Assembly: GCA_947498765.1 (NCBI GenBank)
Contig: CANMLG010000059.1
Span: forward strand, 1-64,000
Direction of reading: 5' to 3'
DNA from: an uncultured Aquimarina sp.
GTDB lineage: Bacteria; Bacteroidota; Bacteroidia; Flavobacteriales; Flavobacteriaceae
DNA length: 64,000 nucleotides
Shown: piece by piece, positions 47,352-56,019 of the stretch
How positions within the stretch are numbered: position 1 is the stretch's first letter
Layout of the letters: the number at the start of each line of letters is the position of its first letter
The notes under the pieces: model-generated
Told to the model about the DNA's origin: nothing
The model's input: the letters and a program-made list of their open reading frames with translations, nothing else
Databases searched by the model: none
Position numbers and translations under genes: made by a program

Positions 47352-47600
47352 ATGGCTATTAGATTAGGAAACAGTTGTATGAACTGCGAAAATTTGACAG
47401 AAAAAAAAGAATGTAAAATTCATATGGTTGCCGTGAGCAACAACTATACATGTGATCATTTTACTATGAAAGCTACTTTAAAAGATGATAGAAATTGTGT
47501 GACATGTTCTCGTTTTCACGAAACTGATTGTGCAAACCCACAAGCTGCTGCTCCTGGAATGTTATGTACTCATTGGGCTCCGCAAAATGCTATGGCTTAA
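47352..47600 (+). CDS. cysteine-rich small protein
   Basis: 82 residues with nine cysteines in CxxC-like pairs: CMNC, KKECKIH, CDHF, CVTC, DCAN and MLCTHW. No signal peptide or membrane segment is seen, so it is cytosolic. The spacing and small size suggest zinc or Fe-S binding. The family was not recognised. It follows the DUF6686 pair on the same strand after a 104-bp gap that contains TAATTTTTG, close to a minus-7 box, so it may have its own promoter. Confidence 0.7.
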   Translation: MAIRLGNSCMNCENLTEKKECKIHMVAVSNNYTCDHFTMKATLKDDRNCVTCSRFHETDCANPQAAAPGMLCTHWAPQNAMA

Positions 47601-47631
47601 AGGAAGCAAACAGTAAACATCTGGCAAAGAA

Positions 47632-48495
47632 TTAATGGTATTGAGAAAACAATACCGTAGCTTGATTATGTGCCGATTCAAAACGCATTACATCTACATC
47701 AAACACCTCTTTTTGTGTGGTAAAATAAGAAATCATTTTTTCGGTGGGCATATTCCCTATTAAGGCATCACCTGCCATTGGACAACCACCATAGCCTTGT
47801 ATAGCTCCATCAAATCTTCGGCATCCTGCTTGATAAGCGGCATCTATTTTTTCGTACCAGGTACTTAATGAGGTATGTAAATGTGCGCCAAATTCAATAG
47901 CTGGATATTCGGGTATTAATGTTGAAAATAACTCCGTTATCGTTTGACCTGTTGATGACCCCACCGTATCACTTAATGAAATAATAGTGATCCCCATAGC
48001 TGCAATTTTTGCCACCCACTCACTTACAATTGTTGGGTTCCAAGGTTCACCATAAGGATTTCCAAAACCCATACTTATATACACTACCACCTGCTTCTTT
48101 GCTTGTTGAGCAATTTCAATGATTTCTTTCAGTATTATTTCGGATTGCGCTATTGTTTTATGCGTATTTCGCATTTGAAAAATTTCTGAAATTGAAAAAG
48201 GAAAACCGATATACGATATCTGTGGCATTTCTGCCGCAGCTAAAGCCCCACGAGTATTAGCTACAATAGTCAACAATTTGGTAGGAGCTGTTGACAAATC
48301 TAACCGCTCAATCACTTGCTTGGTATCAGCCATTTGTGGAATGGCTTTAGGCGAAACAAAACTACCCACATCTAAAGTATCAAAACCACAATTAACAAGC
48401 ATTTGCAAATATTGTAATTTAACCTCTGTTGGAATAAATTGTTTTATTCCTTGCATAGCATCTCTTGGACATTCTATTAGTTTCAACTTTTTCAT
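47632..48495 (-). CDS. mvaB: hydroxymethylglutaryl-CoA lyase
   Basis: 287 residues, a DRE-TIM metallolyase. It splits HMG-CoA to acetoacetate and acetyl-CoA in leucine degradation. Visible motifs are the N-terminal ECPRDAMQG (catalytic Arg-Asp), the strand-6 region ISLSDTVGSSTG, the metal-ligand HLHTSLSTW, and the glycine-rich GYGGCPMAGDALIGN signature with its conserved Cys. Start ATG 48495; a TTG six codons upstream overlaps the preceding gene. It is 7 nt downstream of yjbQ. Confidence 0.9.
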   Translation of the reverse strand: MKKLKLIECPRDAMQGIKQFIPTEVKLQYLQMLVNCGFDTLDVGSFVSPKAIPQMADTKQVIERLDLSTAPTKLLTIVANTRGALAAAEMPQISYIGFPFSISEIFQMRNTHKTIAQSEIILKEIIEIAQQAKKQVVVYISMGFGNPYGEPWNPTIVSEWVAKIAAMGITIISLSDTVGSSTGQTITELFSTLIPEYPAIEFGAHLHTSLSTWYEKIDAAYQAGCRRFDGAIQGYGGCPMAGDALIGNMPTEKMISYFTTQKEVFDVDVMRFESAHNQATVLFSQYH

Positions 48496-48502
48496 TCGTT
48501 TA

Positions 48503-48925
48503 TTAGTTACCAAAAAGTGTTAAAACTAACTTTCTCTGCCCACCATAATCTCTATGTTCACACAAATAAACACCTTGCCAAGTCCCTAAATTTAATCTGC
48601 CATTAGTTACTGGAATTTGTACCGATGCCCCCATTAATGATGCTTTTATATGTGCTGGCATATCATCTGGTCCTTCATAAGTATGAATATAATACGATGC
48701 ATTTTCTGGCACCATTACATTCATATGACTTTCAAAATCTGTACGTACCGTTGGATCTGCATTTTCATTTATGGTTAAACTAGCCGATGTATGCTGAATA
48801 AACACTTGTAATTGACCTACAGCTATTTTCGAAATTTCGGGCATTACATGCTCAATTTCGGCAGTTATTAAATGAAAACCACGACGATAAGCTTTCAGTC
48901 GAATTTCTTTTTGAAAAAAATGCAT
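48503..48925 (-). CDS. yjbQ: YjbQ/UPF0047 family protein
   Basis: 140 residues of the YjbQ (UPF0047) family. Conserved HTSASLTINENADP (His and Ser-rich), the HxxPxNxxxYxHxxEGPDDMPAHIK core and GTWQGVYLCEHRD are intact. Members were reported to have weak thiamine-phosphate synthase activity; the true role is open. It is the first gene of an operon with HMG-CoA lyase, divergent from the Cof-type phosphatase. Confidence 0.93.
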   Translation of the reverse strand: MHFFQKEIRLKAYRRGFHLITAEIEHVMPEISKIAVGQLQVFIQHTSASLTINENADPTVRTDFESHMNVMVPENASYYIHTYEGPDDMPAHIKASLMGASVQIPVTNGRLNLGTWQGVYLCEHRDYGGQRKLVLTLFGN

Positions 48926-48967
48926 TAAAGTTAATTTAAGGATAGGTTTCTATGAATTACAAAACAG

Positions 48968-48975
48968 TACATTTG
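48968..48975 (+). promoter_or_regulatory. minus-7 box for the Cof-type phosphatase
   Basis: TACATTTG, 21 nt before ATG 48997. Its position shows that an in-frame ATG at 48952 is upstream of the transcript start, so the later ATG is used. No good minus-33 is seen. Confidence 0.5.
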
Positions 48976-48996
48976 TATTTCACTAAAATAACAAAA

Positions 48997-49806
48997 ATGA
49001 ATTTATCTGACGTAAAATTAGTAGTTACAGATATGGACGGCACGCTATTAAACTCAAATCACGAAGTAAGTGACCTCTTTTTTGAGTTATTTGAACTACT
49101 AAAAGCGAATAATATTCATTTTGTTGCCGCTAGCGGACGTCAATACCATAGCATTTTAGAAAAACTTGCCACTATAAAAGAACACATCACAATAGTAGCC
49201 GAGAATGGCGCGTATATTGTTAAAAATGATGAAGAATTATTTGTTAACGCTATTTCACATAATGATGTAGAGAACTTACTTCAACTTTGCAAAAATATCG
49301 ATGGTGTCCATTTAGTAGTCTGCGGTAAAAATAAGGCCTATATTTTAAACGAATCGGAACAATTTCAAAACACTATTGCCGAATATTATACTGAATATAA
49401 AGTTTTAAATAGTTTTGATGAATTACCTGCTGATGATTTTTTTAAAATAGCACTATGTCATCATCAAGGTTCTGAAGAATTTATTTATCCGTTTGTACAA
49501 CACTTGGAAAATGATTGGCAAATAAAAGTTTCTGGTAAATTATGGATCGATATCTCACAATATTCATCCCATAAAGGAAATGCTATTGCCAAAATTCAAG
49601 AACAATACAATATTACCGACGCCCAAACTATGGCTTTTGGCGATTATAATAATGATCTTGAAATGCTAGAAAAAGCAGCCTTTAGCTATGCCATGGAAAA
49701 TGCACATCCAAACATAAAAAAAGTGGCTAAATACCAAACACTCACCAACGACAATAATGGTGTAGAAAAAATACTACAAAAACTTATTGCTAGTATTAAT
49801 CCGTAA
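48997..49806 (+). CDS. Cof-type HAD-superfamily phosphatase
   Basis: 269 residues. HAD motif I TDMDGTLL (nucleophile Asp near residue 11), motif II AASGRQY, motif III Lys in the SSHKGNAI segment, motif IV AFGDYNNDLEML, with a C2-type cap between. Members dephosphorylate sugar phosphates, flavin or pyridoxal phosphate; the substrate here cannot be chosen. Its 3' end overlaps the convergent gene at 49796-50311 by 11 bp. Confidence 0.92.
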   Translation: MNLSDVKLVVTDMDGTLLNSNHEVSDLFFELFELLKANNIHFVAASGRQYHSILEKLATIKEHITIVAENGAYIVKNDEELFVNAISHNDVENLLQLCKNIDGVHLVVCGKNKAYILNESEQFQNTIAEYYTEYKVLNSFDELPADDFFKIALCHHQGSEEFIYPFVQHLENDWQIKVSGKLWIDISQYSSHKGNAIAKIQEQYNITDAQTMAFGDYNNDLEMLEKAAFSYAMENAHPNIKKVAKYQTLTNDNNGVEKILQKLIASINP

Positions 49807-50311
49807 AAAACTGTTTATCTAAAAAGCGCTTGCCTAATTTTACAGTGTAATACATCCGTCGTATTAACTGACCGTCTCCTACCCTGCCTTTTAAGTATTC
49901 TTTACCACTAGTATACCAAATAGTATACTCAGTTCCGCGAGGTACCTTGGAAAACAGAGTGGACATATCCAATAAAAACTCTTCACCAAAAGGTTTTTTG
50001 GACACTAACTGACTTGAAGCCACATTATTATCTCTTGACTTAATAAATATACGTGAATTTTCCTCTAATTTAAACTTTCCTTTTCCCTTAATTGGAGCAT
50101 CTACATTAACCAATACATTGTAAAAGGTAACATAAGCTGGTTTTACAAAATTCATAGAAGAAGTATTAATAATTACCTGATCTTTTACAGAGTAATCATT
50201 TCCATTAATGATCATTCCTCGATCAATCCTTGAAAGCTTATCAGACAAGTCTACAAAATGCTGAGCATAACTAATATTAACAATAAAAAAGGTGAGTAAT
50301 AATATTCTCAT
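49796..50311 (-). CDS. secreted protein of unknown function
   Basis: 171 residues with a signal peptide (MRILLLTFFIVNISYAQ). The mature part has regular beta-strand character (YVTFYNVLVNVDAPIKGKGKFKLEENSRIFI) and no known family. Location periplasmic or surface by inference. Its end overlaps the Cof-type phosphatase convergently. Confidence 0.7.
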   Translation of the reverse strand: MRILLLTFFIVNISYAQHFVDLSDKLSRIDRGMIINGNDYSVKDQVIINTSSMNFVKPAYVTFYNVLVNVDAPIKGKGKFKLEENSRIFIKSRDNNVASSQLVSKKPFGEEFLLDMSTLFSKVPRGTEYTIWYTSGKEYLKGRVGDGQLIRRMYYTVKLGKRFLDKQFFTD

Positions 50312-50710
50312 AACGTAATTTTTTGATCATACACTTAGTTGGTTTATAGTTTTTCAATGTATAAAAAAAAGCCTTACAATACACAAAATCAACTATTTCC
50401 ATACATAAACAGTCACTTAAAGAAATACATTACAAAAAGAACAAAAACACAAAACACCTTTAACTAAAAATTCAAAACACTGATTATCAAATTTTTAAAA
50501 AGTGTTAAAGTTTTATTTTATTATAAAAAAATTAAGAGAAAAAATGTTTTTTTTCTTTGGAATATTTTATTAATATCCATAAAAAAGAGTGGATTTCAAC
50601 CGTTTTTGTAAGTGTATTTTAGGTCAAAAACGTCAATTACATCGTTTTAGTGATCAAAAAATTAAAAAATACTTAAATTTATTCTTAATAATAAAGTGTT
50701 AAGAATACGA
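50312..50710. other. 399-bp AT-rich intergenic gap
   Basis: Very AT-rich with A- and T-tracts. No gene, RNA or convincing hairpin was found. It holds the upstream region of the secreted protein gene (minus strand) and the downstream end of pyrD. Confidence 0.5.
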
Positions 50711-51742
50711 CTAATTACGTATCAATTTTTTATTAATATCTCTAATCAATTTTGGCCCACTATAAATAAAGCCTGTATAAATTTGGACCAAGCTTGCTCC
50801 AGCTTCAATTTTTTCAAGAGCATCAGCAGCAGTATGTATACCTCCTACTCCAATAATAGGAAAAGATTGATTACTTTTTTCTGACAAATATTTAATTACC
50901 TGAGTTGATTTACTTGTCAATGGTTTTCCACTTAATCCTCCATTTCCAATTTCATCCAAACGCGAATCCGAAGTTTTTAAATTACTTCTAGAAGTTGAAG
51001 TATTACTAGCAATAACGCCATCCAGACCTGTCTCCTGAATAAGAGCTACAATTTCATCTAATTGGTTTTGATTTAAATCTGGAGCAATTTTTAACAAAAT
51101 TGGTTTTTGAACATCAAAAGTTGTATTGGCTTGTTGCACAGCACTAATTAATTCTTCTAAATATTCTTTATCATTTAATTTAGCATGACTAGATACATTA
51201 GGACAACTTACATTTAAAACAAAATAATCTACATATGCGTGCAAAGCATTAAAACATGCTAGATAGTCTTGTGTGTAATCCTTGGGGTCTGTATCTGTAT
51301 TTTTCCCAATATTCCCGCCTATAATAAGCTGCTTTTTATTCTTTTTTAATTGTTCAATAGCAATCTCAACCCCCTCATTATTAAAGCCCATTCTGTTAAT
51401 AATTGCCTCATCTGCTTGCAAACGAAATAAACGCTTTTTTGGATTTCCAACCTGCCCCTTTGGAGTTACGGTTCCAATTTCAATAAAACCAAATCCAAAA
51501 TTAGCTAGTTCATTAAACAATACTGCATTTTTATCAAATCCTGCTGCTAAACCCACTGGATTTTTAAAAGTTAACCCAAATACGTTACGCTCTAAACTTT
51601 GATGTTCTATTTTGTACATCTTTTTAATTAACGAAGCAATGCCTGGTATTTTATTTAAAAAACGAATTAATGAAAAAGTGAAATAGTGTACTTTTTCAGG
51701 ATCAAACTTAAATAATAATGGACGGATTAGCGTTTGATACAT
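50711..51742 (-). CDS. pyrD: dihydroorotate dehydrogenase (quinone)
   Basis: 343 residues, a class 2 (membrane-associated) enzyme of pyrimidine synthesis: dihydroorotate to orotate, with electrons to menaquinone. N-terminal helical extension ([21 protein letters not shown]), FMN barrel with [13 protein letters not shown], catalytic Ser region [16 protein letters not shown], and C-terminal [27 protein letters not shown] (seen in parts). Start ATG 51742; a TTG seven codons upstream lies within the promoter (minus-7 TATTTTTG at 51761-51768). Divergent from pepT. Confidence 0.96.
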   Translation of the reverse strand: MYQTLIRPLLFKFDPEKVHYFTFSLIRFLNKIPGIASLIKKMYKIEHQSLERNVFGLTFKNPVGLAAGFDKNAVLFNELANFGFGFIEIGTVTPKGQVGNPKKRLFRLQADEAIINRMGFNNEGVEIAIEQLKKNKKQLIIGGNIGKNTDTDPKDYTQDYLACFNALHAYVDYFVLNVSCPNVSSHAKLNDKEYLEELISAVQQANTTFDVQKPILLKIAPDLNQNQLDEIVALIQETGLDGVIASNTSTSRSNLKTSDSRLDEIGNGGLSGKPLTSKSTQVIKYLSEKSNQSFPIIGVGGIHTAADALEKIEAGASLVQIYTGFIYSGPKLIRDINKKLIRN

Positions 51743-51848
51743 ATTAGATTTTATTTTTTTCAAAAATACTATTTTGTGTGGGAATACCGCTCAAAAACTA
51801 CTTTTAAAAACAGGGACTATTTGTATCTTTACTTTCAAATTTTGCATC

Positions 51849-53087
51849 ATGTTTTCAAAAGAAGCTATTATAGATCGTTTTATTACCTATGTTAGTATTG
51901 ACACACAAAGTGATCCTAAAAGCAACAAAACCCCTAGTACTGAAAAACAATGGAAGCTAGCGCATTTACTAGTAGATGAACTAAATACAATTGGTCTACA
52001 GGAAGTCACTATTGACAATAATGGCTATATTATGGCTAGCATACCGGCAACTACTAGTAAAACTACTCCTATTATAGGCTTTATTGCTCATTATGACACC
52101 TCACCAGACTTTACTGCTAAAAATGTATCGCCTAAAATTTTAGCAAACTATGACGGTAAAGACATTATTCTCAACAAGGAAAAAAATATTATCCTATCTC
52201 CTTCCTATTTTGAAGATTTAAAACAATATGTGGGACAAACTTTAATTACTACTGATGGGAGCACTTTACTGGGAGCCGATGATAAAGCGGGAATTACAGA
52301 AATAATTTCGGCAGCAGAATACTTAATCAACCACCCAGAAATAGCACATGGAAAAATCAGAATAGCCTTTACTCCCGATGAAGAAATTGGACGAGGTGCC
52401 CACTTATTTGACGTCAAAAAATTTGGCGCTGATTATGCCTATACCATGGATGGCAGTCAAATTGGCGAATTAGAATACGAAAATTTTAATGCCGCCTCGG
52501 CTTTAGTTACCATTAACGGTAGAATTGTACATCCTGGTTACGCCAAAGACAAATTGGTTAATAGTATGTTGATTTCTCAAGATTTCATTAGTTCTTTACC
52601 CCGTTTGGAAACTCCGGAGCACACCTCGGACCGCGAAGGCTTTTTTCATTTACATGATATAAAAGGTCGTGTTGAAAAAACCACTTTAGAATATATTATT
52701 CGCGATCATGAAAAAGAACATTTTGAAGCCAGAAAACAAGTAATGATTGCTCTTGTTGAAGAATTAAATAAACAATATGGCGAAGGTACCCTTGAAATTG
52801 AAATACACGATCAGTATTACAATATGAAAGAAAAAATTGAGCCAAATATGCACATAGTTACTATTGCAAAAAAAGCTATGGAAGCATTAAAAATTAAACC
52901 CATCATAAAACCTATACGAGGAGGAACTGATGGATCTCAATTAAGTTTTATGGGCTTACCATGTCCAAATATTTTTGCTGGCGGTCATAATTTTCACGGA
53001 AAATACGAATATATCCCCGTTGAAAGTATGCAAAAGGCTAGCGAGGTTATTGTAAAAATAGCCGAATTAACTACTGAATTATCTTAA
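51849..53087 (+). CDS. pepT: peptidase T (tripeptide aminopeptidase)
   Basis: 412 residues, an M20 di-zinc aminopeptidase. Zinc and catalytic motifs: HYDTSPD (about 75-82), GADDKAGI (about 140), PDEEIGRG (about 175, catalytic Glu), and the C-terminal [13 protein letters not shown] with the last His ligand. Start ATG 51849 ([11 protein letters not shown]). An upstream in-frame extension has no family match. A TATCTTTA minus-7-like box lies near 51822. Cytosolic use of peptides. Confidence 0.95.
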   Translation: MFSKEAIIDRFITYVSIDTQSDPKSNKTPSTEKQWKLAHLLVDELNTIGLQEVTIDNNGYIMASIPATTSKTTPIIGFIAHYDTSPDFTAKNVSPKILANYDGKDIILNKEKNIILSPSYFEDLKQYVGQTLITTDGSTLLGADDKAGITEIISAAEYLINHPEIAHGKIRIAFTPDEEIGRGAHLFDVKKFGADYAYTMDGSQIGELEYENFNAASALVTINGRIVHPGYAKDKLVNSMLISQDFISSLPRLETPEHTSDREGFFHLHDIKGRVEKTTLEYIIRDHEKEHFEARKQVMIALVEELNKQYGEGTLEIEIHDQYYNMKEKIEPNMHIVTIAKKAMEALKIKPIIKPIRGGTDGSQLSFMGLPCPNIFAGGHNFHGKYEYIPVESMQKASEVIVKIAELTTELS

Positions 53088-53100
53088 TCAAACCTATGCT

Positions 53101-53625
53101 ATGAGGCATTTTTTAATCTTATCCTATTTATTTGCAGCTAGCCTTGGGTGGTCACAATCGGAAAAAGCACACGAAATTAAAATTGACGCCCTTTCAGCAT
53201 TAGTTACTCCTGCCATTGAAATAAGTTACGAATATGCCCTTGGAAATTCCTCTGGAGTTGGTTTAGCTACTTTTTTTAGATTAAACCCGCCAAATGACAA
53301 TTATCGTGAATTTTCTATAGCACCTTACTTCCGTCAATATTTTTACAACAACAGAGAGTATGGGCAAAAAGGTTTTTATATCGAAGCTCTTTTACAATAT
53401 GCTACTGGTAACGATGATGCTAAACTTTTCGGATCAACAAATAGAGATAAATTAGATGATTATAATGACCTAGGTATTGGCTTTGGAGGTGGTATAAAAT
53501 GGCTTACAAATAATGGTTTTAGCGTTGATATTGGCGCTGGTATTGGTCGTAATTTTAAAATTGATGATGCCTCTCCAGATTTTTTCTTGAATTGGGGAAT
53601 TAATTTAGGCTATCGATTTTTTTAG
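53101..53625 (+). CDS. outer-membrane beta-barrel protein (DUF3575-like)
   Basis: 174 residues with a signal peptide (about 1-18, ending LGWSQ). Alternating strands (IEISYEYALGNSSGVGLATFFRL, IAPYFRQYF) and the last aromatic residues (GYRFF) indicate an eight-strand barrel. It resembles DUF3575 proteins. It starts 13 nt after pepT, so it may be co-transcribed. Role unknown. The heptamer repeat begins right after its stop codon. Confidence 0.8.
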   Translation: MRHFLILSYLFAASLGWSQSEKAHEIKIDALSALVTPAIEISYEYALGNSSGVGLATFFRLNPPNDNYREFSIAPYFRQYFYNNREYGQKGFYIEALLQYATGNDDAKLFGSTNRDKLDDYNDLGIGFGGGIKWLTNNGFSVDIGAGIGRNFKIDDASPDFFLNWGINLGYRFF

Positions 53626-53686
53626 CTTTTGGCTTTTGGCTTTTGGCTTTTGGCTTTTGGCTTTTGGCTTTTGGCTTTTGGCTTTT
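53626..53686. repeat. CTTTTGG heptamer tandem repeat, about 8.7 copies
   Basis: 61 bp of perfect CTTTTGG units begin immediately after the TAG of the barrel gene. Unit length 7 makes it prone to slippage. It is not in a coding frame. Confidence 0.95.
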
Positions 53687-53809
53687 AAAAGTAACTATGG
53701 AGCTGAAATTAAATTTCAAAAAAAGCAAAAAAATATTATTACTATTTTCAACAACGAAATAAATAATTAAAAACGGTCAACTTTATTTAGCATACAAACC
53801 CCACAACAA

Positions 53810-53868
53810 ACACGAACAACCAACAACTGACAACTCACAACTAATAACTAACAACCGACAACCAAAAA
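53810..53868. repeat. degenerate ACAACTNAC-type repeat
   Basis: About 60 bp of imperfect repeats (AACAACCAACAACTGACAAC and similar) immediately before the hydrolase ATG. On the opposite strand it reads GTTGTTGGTT/GTTGTCAGTT, related to the heptamer at 59326. It displaces any usual promoter spacing. Confidence 0.7.
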
Positions 53869-53870
53869 AA

Positions 53871-54641
53871 ATGAAACTACACTCCAACATCATAGGCCAA
53901 GGTGCTCCTTTTATTATACTACATGGTTTTTTAGGCATGAGTGACAATTGGAAAACTTTAGGCAAAAAATATAGTGAGTTAGGCTATCAAGTTCACATGA
54001 TTGACCAACGTAATCATGGACGCAGCCCCCATAGCGATGATTTCAGTTACCCACTTTTAAGTGATGATTTACTTGAATACTGCCACACACATCAATTAAC
54101 TAACATTATTTTACTAGGACACTCCATGGGAGGAAAAACTGCCATGCATTTTGCCTGTGAACACTCCAACATAGTATCCAAACTTATTATTGCCGACATT
54201 GCGCCTAAATATTATGCTCCGCATCATCAAGATATTTTAGACAGCCTACAAGCCTTAGATTTTTCTGAAATTACTTCGCGTTCCGACGCCGAAAATGTGC
54301 TAAAAAATTACATTAAAGATACGGGTACTCGTTTATTTTTATTAAAAAACCTGTACCGTAAAACAAAAACTGAATTTGACTTACGCATTAATTTACAAAC
54401 ACTAAACAAAAAAGTAAATGAAATAGGAAAAGCATTACATAATGAAGCTCGTTATGTAGGAAATACCTTGTTTTTAAGTGGCGAAAATTCAAACTATATT
54501 CTGGAAGAAGATCAGGCTTTAATTCAGTTTCATTTCCCCAATGCTCAAATTCAAAAAATAACAAAATCAGGCCATTGGCTGCATGCAGAAAACCCTGTAG
54601 AATTTTTCAAATACTCTTCCAAATTCATAAAAAACCCATAA
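53871..54641 (+). CDS. alpha/beta hydrolase (YbfF-like esterase)
   Basis: 256 residues. Oxyanion motif ILHGFLG near residue 16, nucleophile elbow LGHSMGG (Ser about 83), DQRNHGRSP, and a late catalytic His in SGHWLHAENP. This fits the YbfF/acyl-CoA esterase branch. The substrate is unknown; a small ester or thioester is likely. Cytosolic. Confidence 0.9.
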   Translation: MKLHSNIIGQGAPFIILHGFLGMSDNWKTLGKKYSELGYQVHMIDQRNHGRSPHSDDFSYPLLSDDLLEYCHTHQLTNIILLGHSMGGKTAMHFACEHSNIVSKLIIADIAPKYYAPHHQDILDSLQALDFSEITSRSDAENVLKNYIKDTGTRLFLLKNLYRKTKTEFDLRINLQTLNKKVNEIGKALHNEARYVGNTLFLSGENSNYILEEDQALIQFHFPNAQIQKITKSGHWLHAENPVEFFKYSSKFIKNP

Positions 54642-54742
54642 AGTGCACTCCTTTTTGTTAGTATTTTCTTTGATTTTTTAAAAAAACCACAAAATTTACC
54701 TTAAATTTACTTTAACTATTTAAGAATTTTAAGTTTCAAATC

Positions 54743-55969
54743 ATGAAAAAACTACTATTTTCATTAGCCCTTGGGCTAACTACTTTAAGCACCTTTGCTG
54801 GTGGATACAGAGTAAGTCTGCAAGGACAGCGTGCTCTAGCCATGGGACATACAGGTGTGGGTGTTGTGGATAGCGCCGAACTTGCTTTTTTTAACCCCGC
54901 AGGCTTGGTATATCTAGAAAACAAACTAAATATAAGCGGTGGTGTTACACTAATTAGCTCAACAGCAAAATATCAGAATAGCCTAACAGGCGAAAGTGCC
55001 GAAACTGATAATGCTTTAAGTACTCCTTTTAACCTATATGCATCTTATGGAGTAAACGATTGGTTATCTGTAGCTTTAGCAGTATACACACCTTACGGAA
55101 GCACTATTGATTGGGAAAAAGATTGGGCTGGTTCCGATTTAGTAAACTCAATAAGCTTACAATCCGTATATATAAACCCTGTAATTTCTGTTAAACTTGA
55201 CGAATCATTTAGTATTGGTGGAGGACCTATTTATGCCATAGGTAACGTAAATTTTGACAGAAATCTTGTAAGAGCTCCTGGTGGAGTAACAAATAGACCT
55301 AACGTTGAAGTTAACGCCGAAGGTGTTGACAATTGGGGCTGGGTCGTTTCCACTATGTTTAGACCAAGTGACAAAGTAGCCATTGGTGCTACTTACCGTA
55401 GCAAAATTGAATTAAATGCTAAAAATGGTGAAGTTACCTACACAAATATCGATTTGCCTGAAACGCAATTTAACGCTACATTACCCTTACCTGCCGAACT
55501 TACTTTTGGAGGGTCGGTACAAGTTTCTCCAAAACTATTACTTGCCGCAGAATTTAACAGAACTTATTGGAGTACCTACAAATCTTTAGACATTGATTTC
55601 ACCAATCCCGAATCAACAGATTCAAGAAATGCTCGTAACTACAAAAATTCGAACATTTACCGTATTGGTGCCCAGTACGACCTAAATGATAAATTTACCT
55701 TAAGAGGTGGTTACTATTATGATGAATCCCCTGTGCAATCTGGGTTTTATTCACCTGAAACACCACGTAATGACTCACAAGGTTTTACTACTGGTTTTTC
55801 ATATAACATAAACAGCCATTTAGCTATTGATGCTTCATTCCTTTACTTATACTTTAGCGAAACTGACGAGTCTTATGACTCTGATCCAAATGATACCGTA
55901 GAGCGTTTTTCAGGAACCTATAAATCAAATGCCATAATCGGTGGTTTAGGAATTACTTACAAATTGTAA
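54743..55969 (+). CDS. FadL-type outer-membrane transporter
   Basis: 408 residues. Signal peptide about 1-19. The N-terminal plug-like part (GGYRVSLQGQRALAMGHTGVG, DSAELAFFNPAGL) and barrel strands mark the OmpP1/FadL/TodX family, which lets long-chain fatty acids or hydrophobic compounds pass the outer membrane. The C-terminus GLGITYKL is standard. It lies 50 nt before an SGNH lipase lipoprotein, a pairing that suggests release and uptake of fatty acids. Confidence 0.93.
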   Translation: MKKLLFSLALGLTTLSTFAGGYRVSLQGQRALAMGHTGVGVVDSAELAFFNPAGLVYLENKLNISGGVTLISSTAKYQNSLTGESAETDNALSTPFNLYASYGVNDWLSVALAVYTPYGSTIDWEKDWAGSDLVNSISLQSVYINPVISVKLDESFSIGGGPIYAIGNVNFDRNLVRAPGGVTNRPNVEVNAEGVDNWGWVVSTMFRPSDKVAIGATYRSKIELNAKNGEVTYTNIDLPETQFNATLPLPAELTFGGSVQVSPKLLLAAEFNRTYWSTYKSLDIDFTNPESTDSRNARNYKNSNIYRIGAQYDLNDKFTLRGGYYYDESPVQSGFYSPETPRNDSQGFTTGFSYNINSHLAIDASFLYLYFSETDESYDSDPNDTVERFSGTYKSNAIIGGLGITYKL

Positions 55970-56019
55970 ACACCCGTTAACATATAAAAGTAATCCATAC
56001 AACCCAAAAAATTATACTC

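Noticed and set aside
53626-53686. CRISPR array
   Set aside because: The units are perfect 7-mers without spacers, so this is a simple tandem repeat.
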